NCBI GenBank assembly: GCA_011364925.1
Contig: RDOA01000037.1
Span: forward strand, 1 to 37,150
Length of the DNA stretch: 37,150 bases
Source: Promethearchaeota archaeon
GTDB lineage: Archaea; Asgardarchaeota; Lokiarchaeia; Sigyniarchaeales; SOKP01
Direction of reading: 5' to 3'
Shown here one piece after another: positions 8,938 through 17,277 of this stretch. The stretch's first letter is position 1; each line of letters starts with the position of its first letter. The notes under the pieces were generated by a model, which saw only the letters and a program-made list of their open reading frames with translations, made no database searches and was not told where the DNA came from. The position numbers and the translations under genes are program-made.

Positions 8938-9440
8938 ATTAATTTCTCCTCTCTTTTTAACTGTATAGATTATAATGCCTATTTTTTGCGACTTATAATC
9001 ACTATAATGAAAGCAAGTGCTAGTATGAAGCTCCAATATATGAAATAGCATTTGATAAACTTGATGCCTAAAATGATATAATTAAGGGAATTGCGAATAA
9101 GACTGCTATAGAAAGAGCAATTATTGCTGAAAAATATCTGAATCTATAATTGATTGTACTTGCCTTCATCATTATCAATCATAACCATTGCAATTATTTA
9201 AAACTTTATAGAAGCACCGTAAAGACAAAATTGTCTAGAAATAACAATCAAATGCAAAAATAATACCTTCAAATGGGCTTTTTTTAGAAAATAATAGCTA
9301 AACTGAAATTGATGGGTTGGACCACCTCGCTCTTTTGGGCAAGACCTAAACATTATATTCAAAATTCTAAAACAACAATACGATAAATAGAAAGTTCGAA
9401 AGTATAACTATTAAATAAAAACTTATTTATTTTAATTATA
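8938..9440. other. Intergenic region between divergent genes
   Basis: About 500 bases separate the flavodoxin-ferredoxin gene (minus) from the condensation-domain gene (plus). The left third holds the broken small membrane ORF described at 8979-9172. Around 9310-9351 there is a 41-base patch with about 54% G+C, far above its surroundings, with no ORF. The last 80 bases are A/T-rich and contain TATA-like stretches (around 9410-9435) suited to the plus-strand gene start at 9441. No tRNA or other recognisable RNA was found. Confidence 0.5.
8979..9172 (-). pseudogene. Possible frame-disrupted small two-helix membrane protein
   Basis: Reading the minus strand from tandem ATGs at 9172/9169 gives a 34-residue peptide with a hydrophobic helix (RYFSAIIALSIAVLFAIPLI) that stops at 9068. 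Shifting one frame near that stop continues with an ILGIKF stretch, a second hydrophobic helix (WSFILALAFIIVIIS) and a terminal RKK before a TAG at 8979. Two consecutive TM-like pieces in different frames suggest a small membrane protein broken by a frameshift, or a sequencing indel. The second piece has no start codon of its own. Family unknown. It would sit directly upstream of the flavodoxin-ferredoxin gene on the same strand. Confidence 0.35.
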
Positions 9441-10733
9441 ATGGAAAAACGTAAATTAAATGAAATAGAACACTTAAACTGGCTTATTGGCCAGCCTTAC
9501 AATATATCTATGGTCATCACGATTAAAGGGCATTTAGAAATAGATCTATTTAAAGAATCTTTGGAAAAAGTCCAAAAAAAGCATCCAATATTACAAGCAC
9601 GATTAGATCTGAATGAAGAAGGAGGGCCTTATCTAATTTTTGGAGTAAATGGTCTGATTCCAGTAGAAATTATTCCTCGAACTAATGATGATCTTTGCAA
9701 AAGAATTGTAGACAAAGAATTTAGTATCCCATTTGAAAGAGGTATTAATTGCACTTCCCCATTAATTAGAGTGAAATTGTTATTTTCAGAAACTGTCTCT
9801 GATATTGTTATAACCATTGCTCATGTTATTGCTGATGGAATGTCATTAATATATCTTTTTCGTGATCTTATATTCTTCATGGTGAATTCAAAGAAAAAGA
9901 TTAAACCGCTCAAAGTTATAATGAGTGCTGAAGATATCTTGCCACATTTTTATCAAAAGAAGATACCTAACACAGCGAGAAAATTCAAATATCTCGTATG
10001 GTTTATTAAAAAGCTGATAGCCCTCCGAAAATTTATTCGGAAATTCAGTAAAAAACACCCAAAGGAGGAGAAGCTGGACACTAAAGACAAAAAAAAGAGG
10101 AATTATATAACTCGTGATTGGGTTTTAACTGAAGAACAATCCCAGTCATTAATTAGAAAATGTAAAAATAAAGGAGTTACGGTACATAGCGCATTATGCA
10201 CCTTGTTTCTCCCAGATTTTCCAGCTATTTATAATCCGGTTAATTTAAGAAAGAAATTAGCGTATCCCGTTGGAGAATCAGTAGGAGTGTATGCAGGAAG
10301 AATAGAGGTTAAGGTAAAATATAAAAAAAAATCCGCTTTTTGGGATATTGCTCGTGAATATCAAGAGAAATTAGTAAAGGGGTTAAATGGTGATGAAATT
10401 TTTAAAACTTTTAAGCTAATTACGAGAGCAGTTCCATTTAAGTTATTCGCTGAGGTGATGTCGTTAGAAACAGAACATAGTAATCGCATATGGATTACCA
10501 ATCTTGGATCACTCGATAAATTCAATGAATTCATCGCATCTAAAGGATTCACAATTAAAATGCTATATGGAGGAGTTTCACCAACTTATGAGGCAATTTT
10601 TGTTCCCGTATTTACTATAGATAAGAAAATCCATTTTCAATTGCACTGTTTAACACCACCTCACACTGAAGAAGAAATTGAGAAGTATATTAACAATAGT
10701 CTTAAGCAATTAAGTAGAGCACTAAATGATTAA
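9441..10733 (+). CDS. Condensation-domain / CoA-dependent acyltransferase-like protein
   Basis: Protein of the chloramphenicol acetyltransferase-like fold, related to NRPS condensation domains, PapA-type and alcohol O-acetyltransferases. The hallmark HxxxDG motif is present as AHVIADG (His128, Asp132, Gly133), and the N-terminal pattern of a strand followed by a helix and HPILQARL is typical. The later VNLRKKL and SVGVYAGRIEV segments fit the solvent-channel region of the second half. At 430 residues it is a free-standing enzyme; no carrier-protein or adenylation domain is adjacent. It probably transfers an acyl group to an alcohol or amine, perhaps in lipid or glycolipid making. It is monocistronic and plus-oriented between minus-strand genes. 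Confidence 0.8.
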   Translation: MEKRKLNEIEHLNWLIGQPYNISMVITIKGHLEIDLFKESLEKVQKKHPILQARLDLNEEGGPYLIFGVNGLIPVEIIPRTNDDLCKRIVDKEFSIPFERGINCTSPLIRVKLLFSETVSDIVITIAHVIADGMSLIYLFRDLIFFMVNSKKKIKPLKVIMSAEDILPHFYQKKIPNTARKFKYLVWFIKKLIALRKFIRKFSKKHPKEEKLDTKDKKKRNYITRDWVLTEEQSQSLIRKCKNKGVTVHSALCTLFLPDFPAIYNPVNLRKKLAYPVGESVGVYAGRIEVKVKYKKKSAFWDIAREYQEKLVKGLNGDEIFKTFKLITRAVPFKLFAEVMSLETEHSNRIWITNLGSLDKFNEFIASKGFTIKMLYGGVSPTYEAIFVPVFTIDKKIHFQLHCLTPPHTEEEIEKYINNSLKQLSRALND

Positions 10734-10791
10734 GGATTTGGGACAACTCTAATTTATTAATATAAAAATCTTGTTCCCTTCAATTTCTTGA

Positions 10792-11253
10792 TTATGGGAT
10801 AAAAGAAACTGTATCTTCAATTTTTCCAAATACCCCATAGGTAATGATTTTATCTGGTTTTACAATAATTCTTGTTGAAGTATGCAAACCTTCAGAAGTT
10901 AACTTTTTAAGGATTTTTTTAGTTATCCATCCATGGTAAGAGAGAAATTCATCAAAAGATTCTTGAGTTAATGGCTCCAGTTTCGCTACACCTTTCATAT
11001 ATACTACTTTAGGAATTTTAAAGAACCCGCTTGCGTCAAATGTTAACCAAATCCGATTATTTTGCTTGATATTAGCAATTTTTTTTCTTGTTTTTTTCGC
11101 TAAAATAATAACATCTAATTCTGAAGTTACTGAAGGTTGAACCATAGTTGTATGAGGATCTCCCTCATGGCAAGTACTTAAAGAGCAGAAGGTTACTCCA
11201 GAGAGTACTTTCTTTAGCTTTCTCTTCTGATCTTCATTCAATCTTTCATCCAT
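10792..11253 (-). CDS. PNPOx-like split-barrel FMN-binding protein
   Basis: A 153-residue protein of the pyridoxamine-5'-phosphate-oxidase-like split-barrel fold. Visible features are the opening helix (LNEDQKRKLKKVL), the strand FCSLSTCHEGDPHTTMVQP in which the family binds flavin, and the strands DVIILAKKTRKKIANIKQNN and VVYMKGVAKLEPL. Members bind FMN or F420 and act as small reductases or flavin scavengers; which cofactor applies here cannot be told. It converges with the condensation-domain gene across 58 bases. No operon partner is close, as the upstream neighbour begins 295 bases away. Confidence 0.75.
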   Translation of the reverse strand: MDERLNEDQKRKLKKVLSGVTFCSLSTCHEGDPHTTMVQPSVTSELDVIILAKKTRKKIANIKQNNRIWLTFDASGFFKIPKVVYMKGVAKLEPLTQESFDEFLSYHGWITKKILKKLTSEGLHTSTRIIVKPDKIITYGVFGKIEDTVSFIP

Positions 11254-11548
11254 AATTTTACACCTTTAAATTAATATTCATTTATTTAACGGAATATAAA
11301 ATTTTTCAATTGTTAAAAGAATTACCGAATATTCTTTCTTCTTTCTGTAATACACTTTAGATATTCTAATTCCTTCTTTTTGTGTATTTTAATCAATTCT
11401 TCTTTTTGAGTTGATAAAAATATTTTTCCACATCCCAAACTGAATTTTGATTATTTATTCTCAATATACTATAATTATGGATTATCTAAAAAAAATTATT
11501 TTATTTTAAACAAAAATTTTTAATATTTATAGAAAGTATGGTATAAAT

Positions 11549-12628
11549 TTAATTGATCTTTATGGGATAATGCCCGTATTTCTCGATTGCTTTTGGAATC
11601 GCTAAGATGTTTTGAATGGGTACTCCCCACGGTAAGCTACAAACTGGACAGCAAATGTATCTACCGCCTGGAGCTAAATTTAAGATGTTTTCTTTTACTT
11701 TCTCTTCAACATCAGAAGGTGTTCCTGTCAGCATTTCTCGACTCACATCAATATTTGCACCAATTATTGCAATTTTTGGGTGCTGCTTTTTAAAATCAAT
11801 CCAATATTCAATGTCTAACGGATGGCTTCCATTAACCGCTATAAAATCAATTTCTTTAACAACTTCTGTAAAATATGGTGAAGTTCCACAATTGTGGAGC
11901 ATAAAAGGAACTTTTATTTTATTCATCATCCTCTTTATAAACTGCCCTTCATAGCGCATGGAATCTTGAAAACTCATCATATGGCGGTTAAATGCATATC
12001 CTGCAATAAAAACGTTTGGAGGCATCCCTACAACCTCAAGCCAATTCTCATAAATATCCATTTGAGATTCAAATATTTTTTCGCAGAGTTTTAATAATAA
12101 ATCCGGATTTCGACGCATATCTTTATAGGCTTCTAGACCACGCAACTCTTGGACAACAGACCAAATGCTTAAGCTAATTACCTGAGGAAATTTAGTTTTT
12201 TCATTGATCATTTTAGCAGTAAGCAAGGAATTTTTCCATAAATTATTCTTACTATGATCTGGAATTTCAAGTTTGTCAATATCTTCTTCAGATTTACAAA
12301 TTTCTCCTTGTTTACACATTAGAGGTTGATAATTAAACCATTTAATTGCATCTAATTTGTTGTTTGCTTCCGCAAATGCTAATCCTTCGCTTGGTCCTGC
12401 GTAAGCACTTGGAACGTTTATAGAATCGGCATTTAAAAACTCAAAAGTGGAGATAATCGCATTAGCATAAACTTTTGGGGAGCTGTATAGTTCTCTCACA
12501 GTTTTTCCTGTTATTCTACAAATCATTTGTTCTCCAGCGAATGCAAGAAATGGAACTTTATCAACTCGTTTGGATCCTGAGATTGTCCTAAATATTCTAT
12601 TTACAGAAGGAACCCAATCTTTAACCAT
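11549..12628 (-). CDS. Uroporphyrinogen-decarboxylase-like methylcobamide:acceptor methyltransferase (MtaA/MtbA type)
   Basis: TIM-barrel methyltransferase of the URO-D/MtaA/MtbA group, which moves a methyl group from a methylated corrinoid protein to coenzyme M or another thiol/pterin. The zinc motif is visible: His245-x-Cys247 in LHNCGTSP, with a late cysteine from the CCPVC cluster (326-330) as third ligand. GANIDVSREMLTGTP is the usual late loop. It follows the corrinoid-protein gene by 16 bases, so the two are a pair. The position of the HxC motif argues against true haem synthesis. The final methyl acceptor is unknown; without methyl-CoM reductase nearby, tetrahydrofolate or tetrahydromethanopterin is as likely as CoM. 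Confidence 0.87.
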   Translation of the reverse strand: MVKDWVPSVNRIFRTISGSKRVDKVPFLAFAGEQMICRITGKTVRELYSSPKVYANAIISTFEFLNADSINVPSAYAGPSEGLAFAEANNKLDAIKWFNYQPLMCKQGEICKSEEDIDKLEIPDHSKNNLWKNSLLTAKMINEKTKFPQVISLSIWSVVQELRGLEAYKDMRRNPDLLLKLCEKIFESQMDIYENWLEVVGMPPNVFIAGYAFNRHMMSFQDSMRYEGQFIKRMMNKIKVPFMLHNCGTSPYFTEVVKEIDFIAVNGSHPLDIEYWIDFKKQHPKIAIIGANIDVSREMLTGTPSDVEEKVKENILNLAPGGRYICCPVCSLPWGVPIQNILAIPKAIEKYGHYPIKIN

Positions 12629-12644
12629 TTACTTCTTACACCCC

Positions 12645-13334
12645 TTAGATTTTAATTAAATTATGGATCTTTTTAATCCCTTCCCAACCATCTTTGGCAA
12701 AATCGTCAGCTCCTATCATTTCACACGATTCTTTTGACAAAATTCCACCGCCAACGATTATTCGAGACTGTATATTTTCACTCCTAAGCAAATTAACGGT
12801 TTCTACCATTTTAGAGATGCTCATTGTCATTAATCCACTCAATCCTATCAAATTAGGATTTATTTCTTTTGCTTTTCGGAGAAATTCTTCTGGTGGGACA
12901 TCTGAACCTAAATCGACTATTTCAAAACCTTGCCCTCGTAATATTGAGACTACCAAACTCTTGCCTATATCATGGATGTCACCTTCTACGGTTCCAATTA
13001 AAATAATACCTTTAGATTCTATTTCAGATTTTCCACTTAATGAATTCTTTAATATTTCCGTAGCGGCGTTAATAGCATCACCAGTCATTAGTAAATCAGG
13101 GAGAAAGTATTCGTCCTCTTCATATAATTTCCCAGCTTCTTCAGCGCCTTTAAGAATTGCTCTATTCAAAATCTCTTTAACAGGGATTCCAATTTTAATG
13201 GATTTTTCAACAAATTCAATCGCTTTATTAGGATTGCCTTCCAAAATCGCATTTTTTAATTGTTCTAACGATTCTTCTTCGTTCATAATTAATAAATTAT
13301 AAATTCCTTTAATTCCTTTAAATATCTTAATCAT
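12645..13334 (-). CDS. Corrinoid (B12-binding) methyl carrier protein, MtbC/MttC-like
   Basis: Methyl carrier with an N-terminal four-helix cap (about residues 18-105) and a B12-binding Rossmann domain. The cobalt-ligand motif DxHxxG appears as GDIHDIG with His121, followed by DLGSDVPPEEF and IVGGGILS, which are typical of the family. The first ATG (13334) overlaps the end of the hydrolase gene by 8 bases; the family usually begins at a methionine like Met17 (13286), so the shorter start is also plausible. It lies between an alpha/beta hydrolase and the MtaA-like methyltransferase. No substrate-specific methyltransferase (MttB, MtbB, MtaB) is in this window, so the methyl donor is unknown. 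Confidence 0.9.
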   Translation of the reverse strand: MIKIFKGIKGIYNLLIMNEEESLEQLKNAILEGNPNKAIEFVEKSIKIGIPVKEILNRAILKGAEEAGKLYEEDEYFLPDLLMTGDAINAATEILKNSLSGKSEIESKGIILIGTVEGDIHDIGKSLVVSILRGQGFEIVDLGSDVPPEEFLRKAKEINPNLIGLSGLMTMSISKMVETVNLLRSENIQSRIIVGGGILSKESCEMIGADDFAKDGWEGIKKIHNLIKI

Positions 13335-14139
13335 TCTTTAAGAAACTTATGATTAGTTGGTTTATTTGTTTAGGTTTCTCCATAAGAGCTAAATGCGTTC
13401 CACCCGGGATAAGTTCGAGTCGCGCATTAGGCATTGCATCAGTCATTTCTTGTATAGTTTTTAGTGGGTAAAGTAGTTCTTTTTCTCCATCGATTATAAG
13501 AGAAGGGCTTTCAATGATCTTCAATTGTTCTAACGTGAAGTTTGGTTCTCGCATTGCCATATCCATTCCTTTTTTGAGAAAATTTGGCCAATTATCTGGG
13601 TTAGATGCTACTTTTTCATACGCTTTCTTAATAAATTTATAACCTTTTGGTAAATTATTGGGATCAACATTACCGAATTGTTCAAAGATCTCCGGATAAT
13701 AATTAGATATATTATATGGAGTACCAATTAGTACTAGCTTATTTACTAATTCGGGATACTCTAGACCAAGAACCAATGAGGTACAACCCCCATCACTCCA
13801 ACCAATGAAACTCGCTTTTTTTATATCTATTTTTTCCATCAAATGATATATATCTAAAGCAAAGAGCTGATAACTTAGAGGTTTATCTGAATCTGTTGTC
13901 CTTCCATGTGCTCGAGTATCTGGTGCAATTATCCGAAAATGTTTTGCTAATTCTTTAATTTGAAAAAACCAACTTGTATGATCCACCATACCACCGTGCA
14001 ATAAAATAACTGGCTCTCCTGTACCAAACATGACATAGTGCATTTTAATATCTCCGATATCAACATAATTTTCAACAATGTTTTTTTTTTTCCAAATGTT
14101 GAATTTAACCTTACCTATTAACATTTTGATTACTGCCAT
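13327..14139 (-). CDS. Alpha/beta hydrolase
   Basis: A 270-residue alpha/beta-hydrolase-fold enzyme. The oxyanion segment LLHGGMVDHTSW, the strand ending in DTRAHG, the nucleophile elbow GWSDGG (serine) and the catalytic histidine in PGGTHLALMEKP are all present; the acid is probably in IIDGEKE. Substrates of this branch include esters, lactones and epoxides. The gene overlaps the corrinoid-protein frame, so it is likely cotranscribed with the methyl-transfer pair, which may mean it frees a methylated compound from an ester. That link is inference. A short basic N-terminal stretch precedes the fold; later start codons are possible. Confidence 0.88.
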   Translation of the reverse strand: MAVIKMLIGKVKFNIWKKKNIVENYVDIGDIKMHYVMFGTGEPVILLHGGMVDHTSWFFQIKELAKHFRIIAPDTRAHGRTTDSDKPLSYQLFALDIYHLMEKIDIKKASFIGWSDGGCTSLVLGLEYPELVNKLVLIGTPYNISNYYPEIFEQFGNVDPNNLPKGYKFIKKAYEKVASNPDNWPNFLKKGMDMAMREPNFTLEQLKIIESPSLIIDGEKELLYPLKTIQEMTDAMPNARLELIPGGTHLALMEKPKQINQLIISFLKND

Positions 14140-14311
14140 CAGTATTCAGCTCTGTTTTTTTATAACTTGTTATTGAATTAAGATTACTAATTAAATTTTC
14201 TCTTCATTGAAAATCAAAGAAAAGTTTTGATTTTTCGCTGATTTTCTGGTTGACTGATTAATTGGATACCAGTTTTGGGAAATTTCTAATACTAATATTA
14301 AAGAAGCAACA

Positions 14312-14384
14312 TTTATAATACGAAAAGAAAATCTTAAGAATTAAATGAAAACTGAATTAATTCAATCAAGAATTTTTATTGAAT
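14312..14384 (+). promoter_or_regulatory. Promoter and inverted repeat before the MDR pair
   Basis: An archaeal TATA-like stretch, TTTATAATA, lies at 14312-14320. A 7-base inverted repeat, ATTCAAT at 14360-14366 and ATTGAAT at 14378-14384 with an 11-base spacer, lies between it and the ATG at 14405. Placement downstream of the expected start site would suit a repressor operator, but the arms are A/T-rich and could be chance. Confidence 0.35.
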
Positions 14385-14404
14385 GAAACCTAATAAGACA
14401 TAAT

Positions 14405-15331
14405 ATGAAAGCAATTGTATACCTAAAATATGGGCTCCCAGATGTTCTTCAATTCACGGAAGTTGATAAACCAATTCCCAAAGATAATGAAGTCCTTATA
14501 AAAGTTCACGCAACATCAGTAACAATAGGGGATGTGATAATGCGATCAGGTAAACACCCAACCTCTAAATTTCAAACTCTCATGTTACATTTAATGATGG
14601 GAATTAATAAACCAAAAAGACCTATTTTAGGGATGGAGCTAGCTGGAGAAATCGAAGAAATTGGAAATAATGTAAGGCGATTCAAGAAGGGAGACCAAAT
14701 TTTTGCTTCAACAGAAATGAAATTTGGTGCTTACGCTGAGTACAAATGTTTGCCCGAAGATAGAATCCTAGCGCTAAAACCAACAAATCTAAAACTTGAA
14801 GAAGCAGCTGCAGGGTATGCTTCTGGGGGAATTACAGCTTCAACTGTTCTTAAAAAGGCAAATATCCAGAAAGGTCAAAAAGTTCTAATTTACGGAGCTT
14901 CTGGAAGCGTAGGATCTTTTGGAGTACAAATTGCTAAATACTTCGGAGCTGAAGTTACGGGAGTTTGCAGCACCACGAATTTAGAAATGGTCAAATCTCT
15001 CGGGGCGAATAAAATTATTGATTACACTAAAGAGGATTTTACCCAGAGTGGCGCCATGTATGATGTAATCTTTGATGCAGTAGCAAAACTCCCGCGTTCT
15101 GATGGTAAAAAAGCTTTAAAGAAGGGAGGAACTTATCTTAATGTTATCAGGGATTCTCCGAGCAAGTTAAAGACAGTAGATCTCATCTTTATAAAGGAGT
15201 TAATTGAAACTGGAAATTTAATTTCGGCTATAGATCGCCGTTATTCCTGGGAAGACATCGTTGAGGCTCACAGGTATGTTGAAAAAGGACATAAAAAAGG
15301 AAATGTAGTAATAAATATTTATAAGGAGTAA
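14405..15331 (+). CDS. Zinc-free MDR-family NADPH:quinone-oxidoreductase-like enzyme, shortened copy
   Basis: Medium-chain dehydrogenase/reductase related to quinone/enone oxidoreductases. It has the GroES-like N-terminal domain ([15 protein letters not shown]) and a Rossmann domain with [17 protein letters not shown] near residues 160-176. No structural or catalytic zinc cysteines are seen, so it is of the zinc-independent type. At 308 residues it is 19 shorter than its tandem neighbour; the gap falls after the sixth Rossmann strand (LNVIRDS), where the neighbour has an extra strand-helix segment. This looks like an in-frame deletion of part of the substrate-side region. It heads a plus-strand unit with the second copy. 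Confidence 0.88.
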   Translation: MKAIVYLKYGLPDVLQFTEVDKPIPKDNEVLIKVHATSVTIGDVIMRSGKHPTSKFQTLMLHLMMGINKPKRPILGMELAGEIEEIGNNVRRFKKGDQIFASTEMKFGAYAEYKCLPEDRILALKPTNLKLEEAAAGYASGGITASTVLKKANIQKGQKVLIYGASGSVGSFGVQIAKYFGAEVTGVCSTTNLEMVKSLGANKIIDYTKEDFTQSGAMYDVIFDAVAKLPRSDGKKALKKGGTYLNVIRDSPSKLKTVDLIFIKELIETGNLISAIDRRYSWEDIVEAHRYVEKGHKKGNVVINIYKE

Positions 15332-15336
15332 TAACC

Positions 15337-16320
15337 ATGAAAGCGATTGTTTGGACAAAATATGGGGCTCCAGATGTTCTTCAGTTAACCGAGGTCCAAA
15401 GACCCATTCCTAAGGAGGATGAACTATTAATAAAAATACATGCGACAACAGTAACAATGGGAGATTGTGAGATGAGGAATCTCAAGCTATCTTTCTTTTT
15501 AGCTCTCTTCATGCGAATATACAACGGCTTTAGAAAACCAAAGAGAATAACTATATTAGGACAGGACTTAGCAGGAGAAATTGAATCTGTAGGTGAAGAT
15601 GTAAAATTATTTAAGAAGGGTAATCAGATTTTTGGATCCGCTGGTTTTAAAATGGGTGCTTACGCAGAATACATATGTTTACCCGAAAAAGGAGATGCTG
15701 TATTAGCACTAAAACCAATTAACATAAGTTATGGCGAAGCTGCAGCTATCCCCTTAGGAGGGCTTAATGCATTATATTTTCTTAAAAGAGCAAATATCTT
15801 GATAGGACAAAAAGTTTTAATTAATGGGGCAGGTGGAAGTATAGGTACTTTTGCAGTACAGCTTGCCAAATCTTACGGAGCAGAAGTGACTGGTGTGGAT
15901 AGCAAAGGTAAATTGGAGATGCTGCTCTCCATTGGTGCGGATAAAGTTATTGATTACAGTCAGGAAGATTTCACTAAAAATGGTCAGTCATACGATGTTA
16001 TCTTTGATTTAGTAAGAACAAGTTCGTATTCTGGCTGCATAAATTCCTTAAAAAAAAAGGGGATTTACCTTCAAGCTAACCATGGCTTGTTTCGAAGAAT
16101 TCGAGGACGACTAACATCAATGACAAGCAGTAAAAAAGTAATTGGTGGGACAATATCTGAAGAGAGTGAAAATTTAAATGTTCTTAAAGAGTTATTTCAG
16201 GACGCGAAGTTAAAATCAGTTATAGATAAAAGTTATCCATTAGAAAAAGTAGTCGAAGCTCATCGTTATGTTGAAACAGGACAGAAAAAGGGAAACGTAG
16301 TAATAATTGTGAGGAGGTGA
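15337..16320 (+). CDS. Zinc-free MDR-family oxidoreductase, full-length tandem paralogue
   Basis: Tandem duplicate of the preceding gene, 5 bases downstream, with AAGGAG as ribosome site about 10 bases before the ATG. The two proteins share long stretches, such as the opening MKAIV--KYG-PDVLQ, the HAT-VT-GD segment and the closing [16 protein letters not shown]. The nucleotide loop reads NGAGGSIGTFAVQLAKS. At 327 residues it is a normal length for this family. It most likely reduces enones or quinones with NADPH; the exact substrate is unknown. Its stop codon is followed at once by the small membrane-protein gene. Confidence 0.9.
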   Translation: MKAIVWTKYGAPDVLQLTEVQRPIPKEDELLIKIHATTVTMGDCEMRNLKLSFFLALFMRIYNGFRKPKRITILGQDLAGEIESVGEDVKLFKKGNQIFGSAGFKMGAYAEYICLPEKGDAVLALKPINISYGEAAAIPLGGLNALYFLKRANILIGQKVLINGAGGSIGTFAVQLAKSYGAEVTGVDSKGKLEMLLSIGADKVIDYSQEDFTKNGQSYDVIFDLVRTSSYSGCINSLKKKGIYLQANHGLFRRIRGRLTSMTSSKKVIGGTISEESENLNVLKELFQDAKLKSVIDKSYPLEKVVEAHRYVETGQKKGNVVIIVRR

Positions 16321-16327
16321 TAATGGT

Positions 16328-16696
16328 ATGGAAGATGTGAAGATAATACTTGCGTTTATTTGGGTTGCGACAATGTTATGTTTTTTGTTAGGTGATGTAT
16401 TGAGAATTTACGCTGGGGATTTTAAATCGGGAGAAATAGGAGGTAAACCAGTGTCTCATAAGATGTATTTTGGAATGGCAATCATAATGGTAATTCCAAT
16501 TGTTATGGTTGTTCTGACTGTAATATTGGATTTTCCGGTGAATGGTTGGGTAAACATCATAGTAGCGATTTTCTTTTTCGTATTCAATTTGATTGGGATA
16601 AAGGGTTACAAGGCTTACGATGTATTTTTGCTTGTTGTAAGTTTCATTTTTAACACATTGACTGTTTGGTATGCTGTGACTCGATTATTAGCATAA
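16328..16696 (+). CDS. Small four-helix membrane protein, DUF6326-like
   Basis: A 122-residue protein with four hydrophobic helices (about residues 6-24, 47-67, 75-93 and 100-120). The charged opening, a first helix running into LGDVLRIY, and the late WVNIIVAI and WYAVTRL match my memory of DUF6326 proteins. Function is unknown. A strong GAGGAGGTGA ribosome site lies at the end of the preceding MDR gene, 6-7 bases before the ATG at 16328; a second in-frame-incompatible ATG lies at 16323. Genes of this type often follow oxidoreductases, so it may belong to the same membrane redox or quinone unit. Confidence 0.7.
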   Translation: MEDVKIILAFIWVATMLCFLLGDVLRIYAGDFKSGEIGGKPVSHKMYFGMAIIMVIPIVMVVLTVILDFPVNGWVNIIVAIFFFVFNLIGIKGYKAYDVFLLVVSFIFNTLTVWYAVTRLLA

Positions 16697-16763
16697 ATTT
16701 TTTTATATTTTTTAACAAAATTCTAAATTAAAAGAAAAAAACATAATGAATAAATTAGTAAGA
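16697..16763. terminator. T-rich convergent intergenic spacer
   Basis: The 67 bases between two convergent genes hold T7 and T6 runs on the plus strand (16700-16717) and A runs that would read as U runs on the minus strand. Archaeal termination commonly uses oligo-U without a hairpin, so this spacer could end transcripts from both sides. Confidence 0.35.
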
Positions 16764-17225
16764 CTAGCCTAAAAAGTTCCTCAGAGTAGCGATATAATCT
16801 CTAATTTTAGCATCAGAGCCTTCGATAGCTGGTCCCTCTGGTTTTTCCATTTTGGCTTCGAGGTATTCTGGACAAACTTCTTCAAAACAGCTTGCTTTTT
16901 CGAGAGTTTTTTTCATGCCTTTTATAAACATGTTTTTCCACCCTAAAGCGTGAGTAGAAAAATATGCGACTTTTGGAATTGGCAAAGTAGCAACTAAATC
17001 TAAATTTTTTATAAAACCGCGCATCTCAAAGTCTGATCTGAATGCGAGAATTCGGGTAGCGACAATCAAGCCATAAGGTTCATCCTTGGAAATATCTTCC
17101 GGAGTAAGGTTTTTAATATGATTAAGACTGACATTGTAATCGGTTTTTAATCCCTCAGCAATCGTTTTTGAAATTTGCTCAGAATTCCCATGTAATGAAT
17201 TATGAATTATCCATATTTTCTTCAT
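16764..17225 (-). CDS. Flavodoxin-domain protein
   Basis: A 153-residue flavodoxin-like protein. The FMN phosphate-binding loop is recognisable as NSLHGNSEQISK near residues 9-20, preceded by the first strand KIWIIH. A second flavin-contact region, VATRILAFRSDFEMRGFI, fits the 55-75 position, and FSTHALGWKN the third loop. This resembles the protoporphyrinogen-oxidase-type or multimeric flavodoxin branch more than short-chain carriers. It ends 52 bases before... the LRR gene start lies beyond it on the same strand, so they could be read together. Electron partner is unknown. Confidence 0.78.
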   Translation of the reverse strand: MKKIWIIHNSLHGNSEQISKTIAEGLKTDYNVSLNHIKNLTPEDISKDEPYGLIVATRILAFRSDFEMRGFIKNLDLVATLPIPKVAYFSTHALGWKNMFIKGMKKTLEKASCFEEVCPEYLEAKMEKPEGPAIEGSDAKIRDYIATLRNFLG

Positions 17226-17277
17226 AGTTAATATTAAAAAGTGAAAATTCTATATGAAACTTCAATAGTCCAATCTT

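Noticed and set aside
8938-9051. N-terminal extension of the flavodoxin-ferredoxin frame
   Set aside because: The extra residues do not fit the flavodoxin fold, and a good ribosome site precedes the ATG at 8937; the stretch overlaps the second helix of the small membrane ORF in another frame.
9310-9351. tRNA or tRNA fragment
   Set aside because: Too short, no acceptor/anticodon/T-arm pattern, and no CCA-type end.
11322-11438. Possible 38-codon minus-strand ORF from a TTG in the 295-base gap between the FMN protein and the methyltransferase gene
   Set aside because: Lysine-rich and short, with a weak start and no recognisable motif; it cannot be told from chance in A/T-rich sequence.
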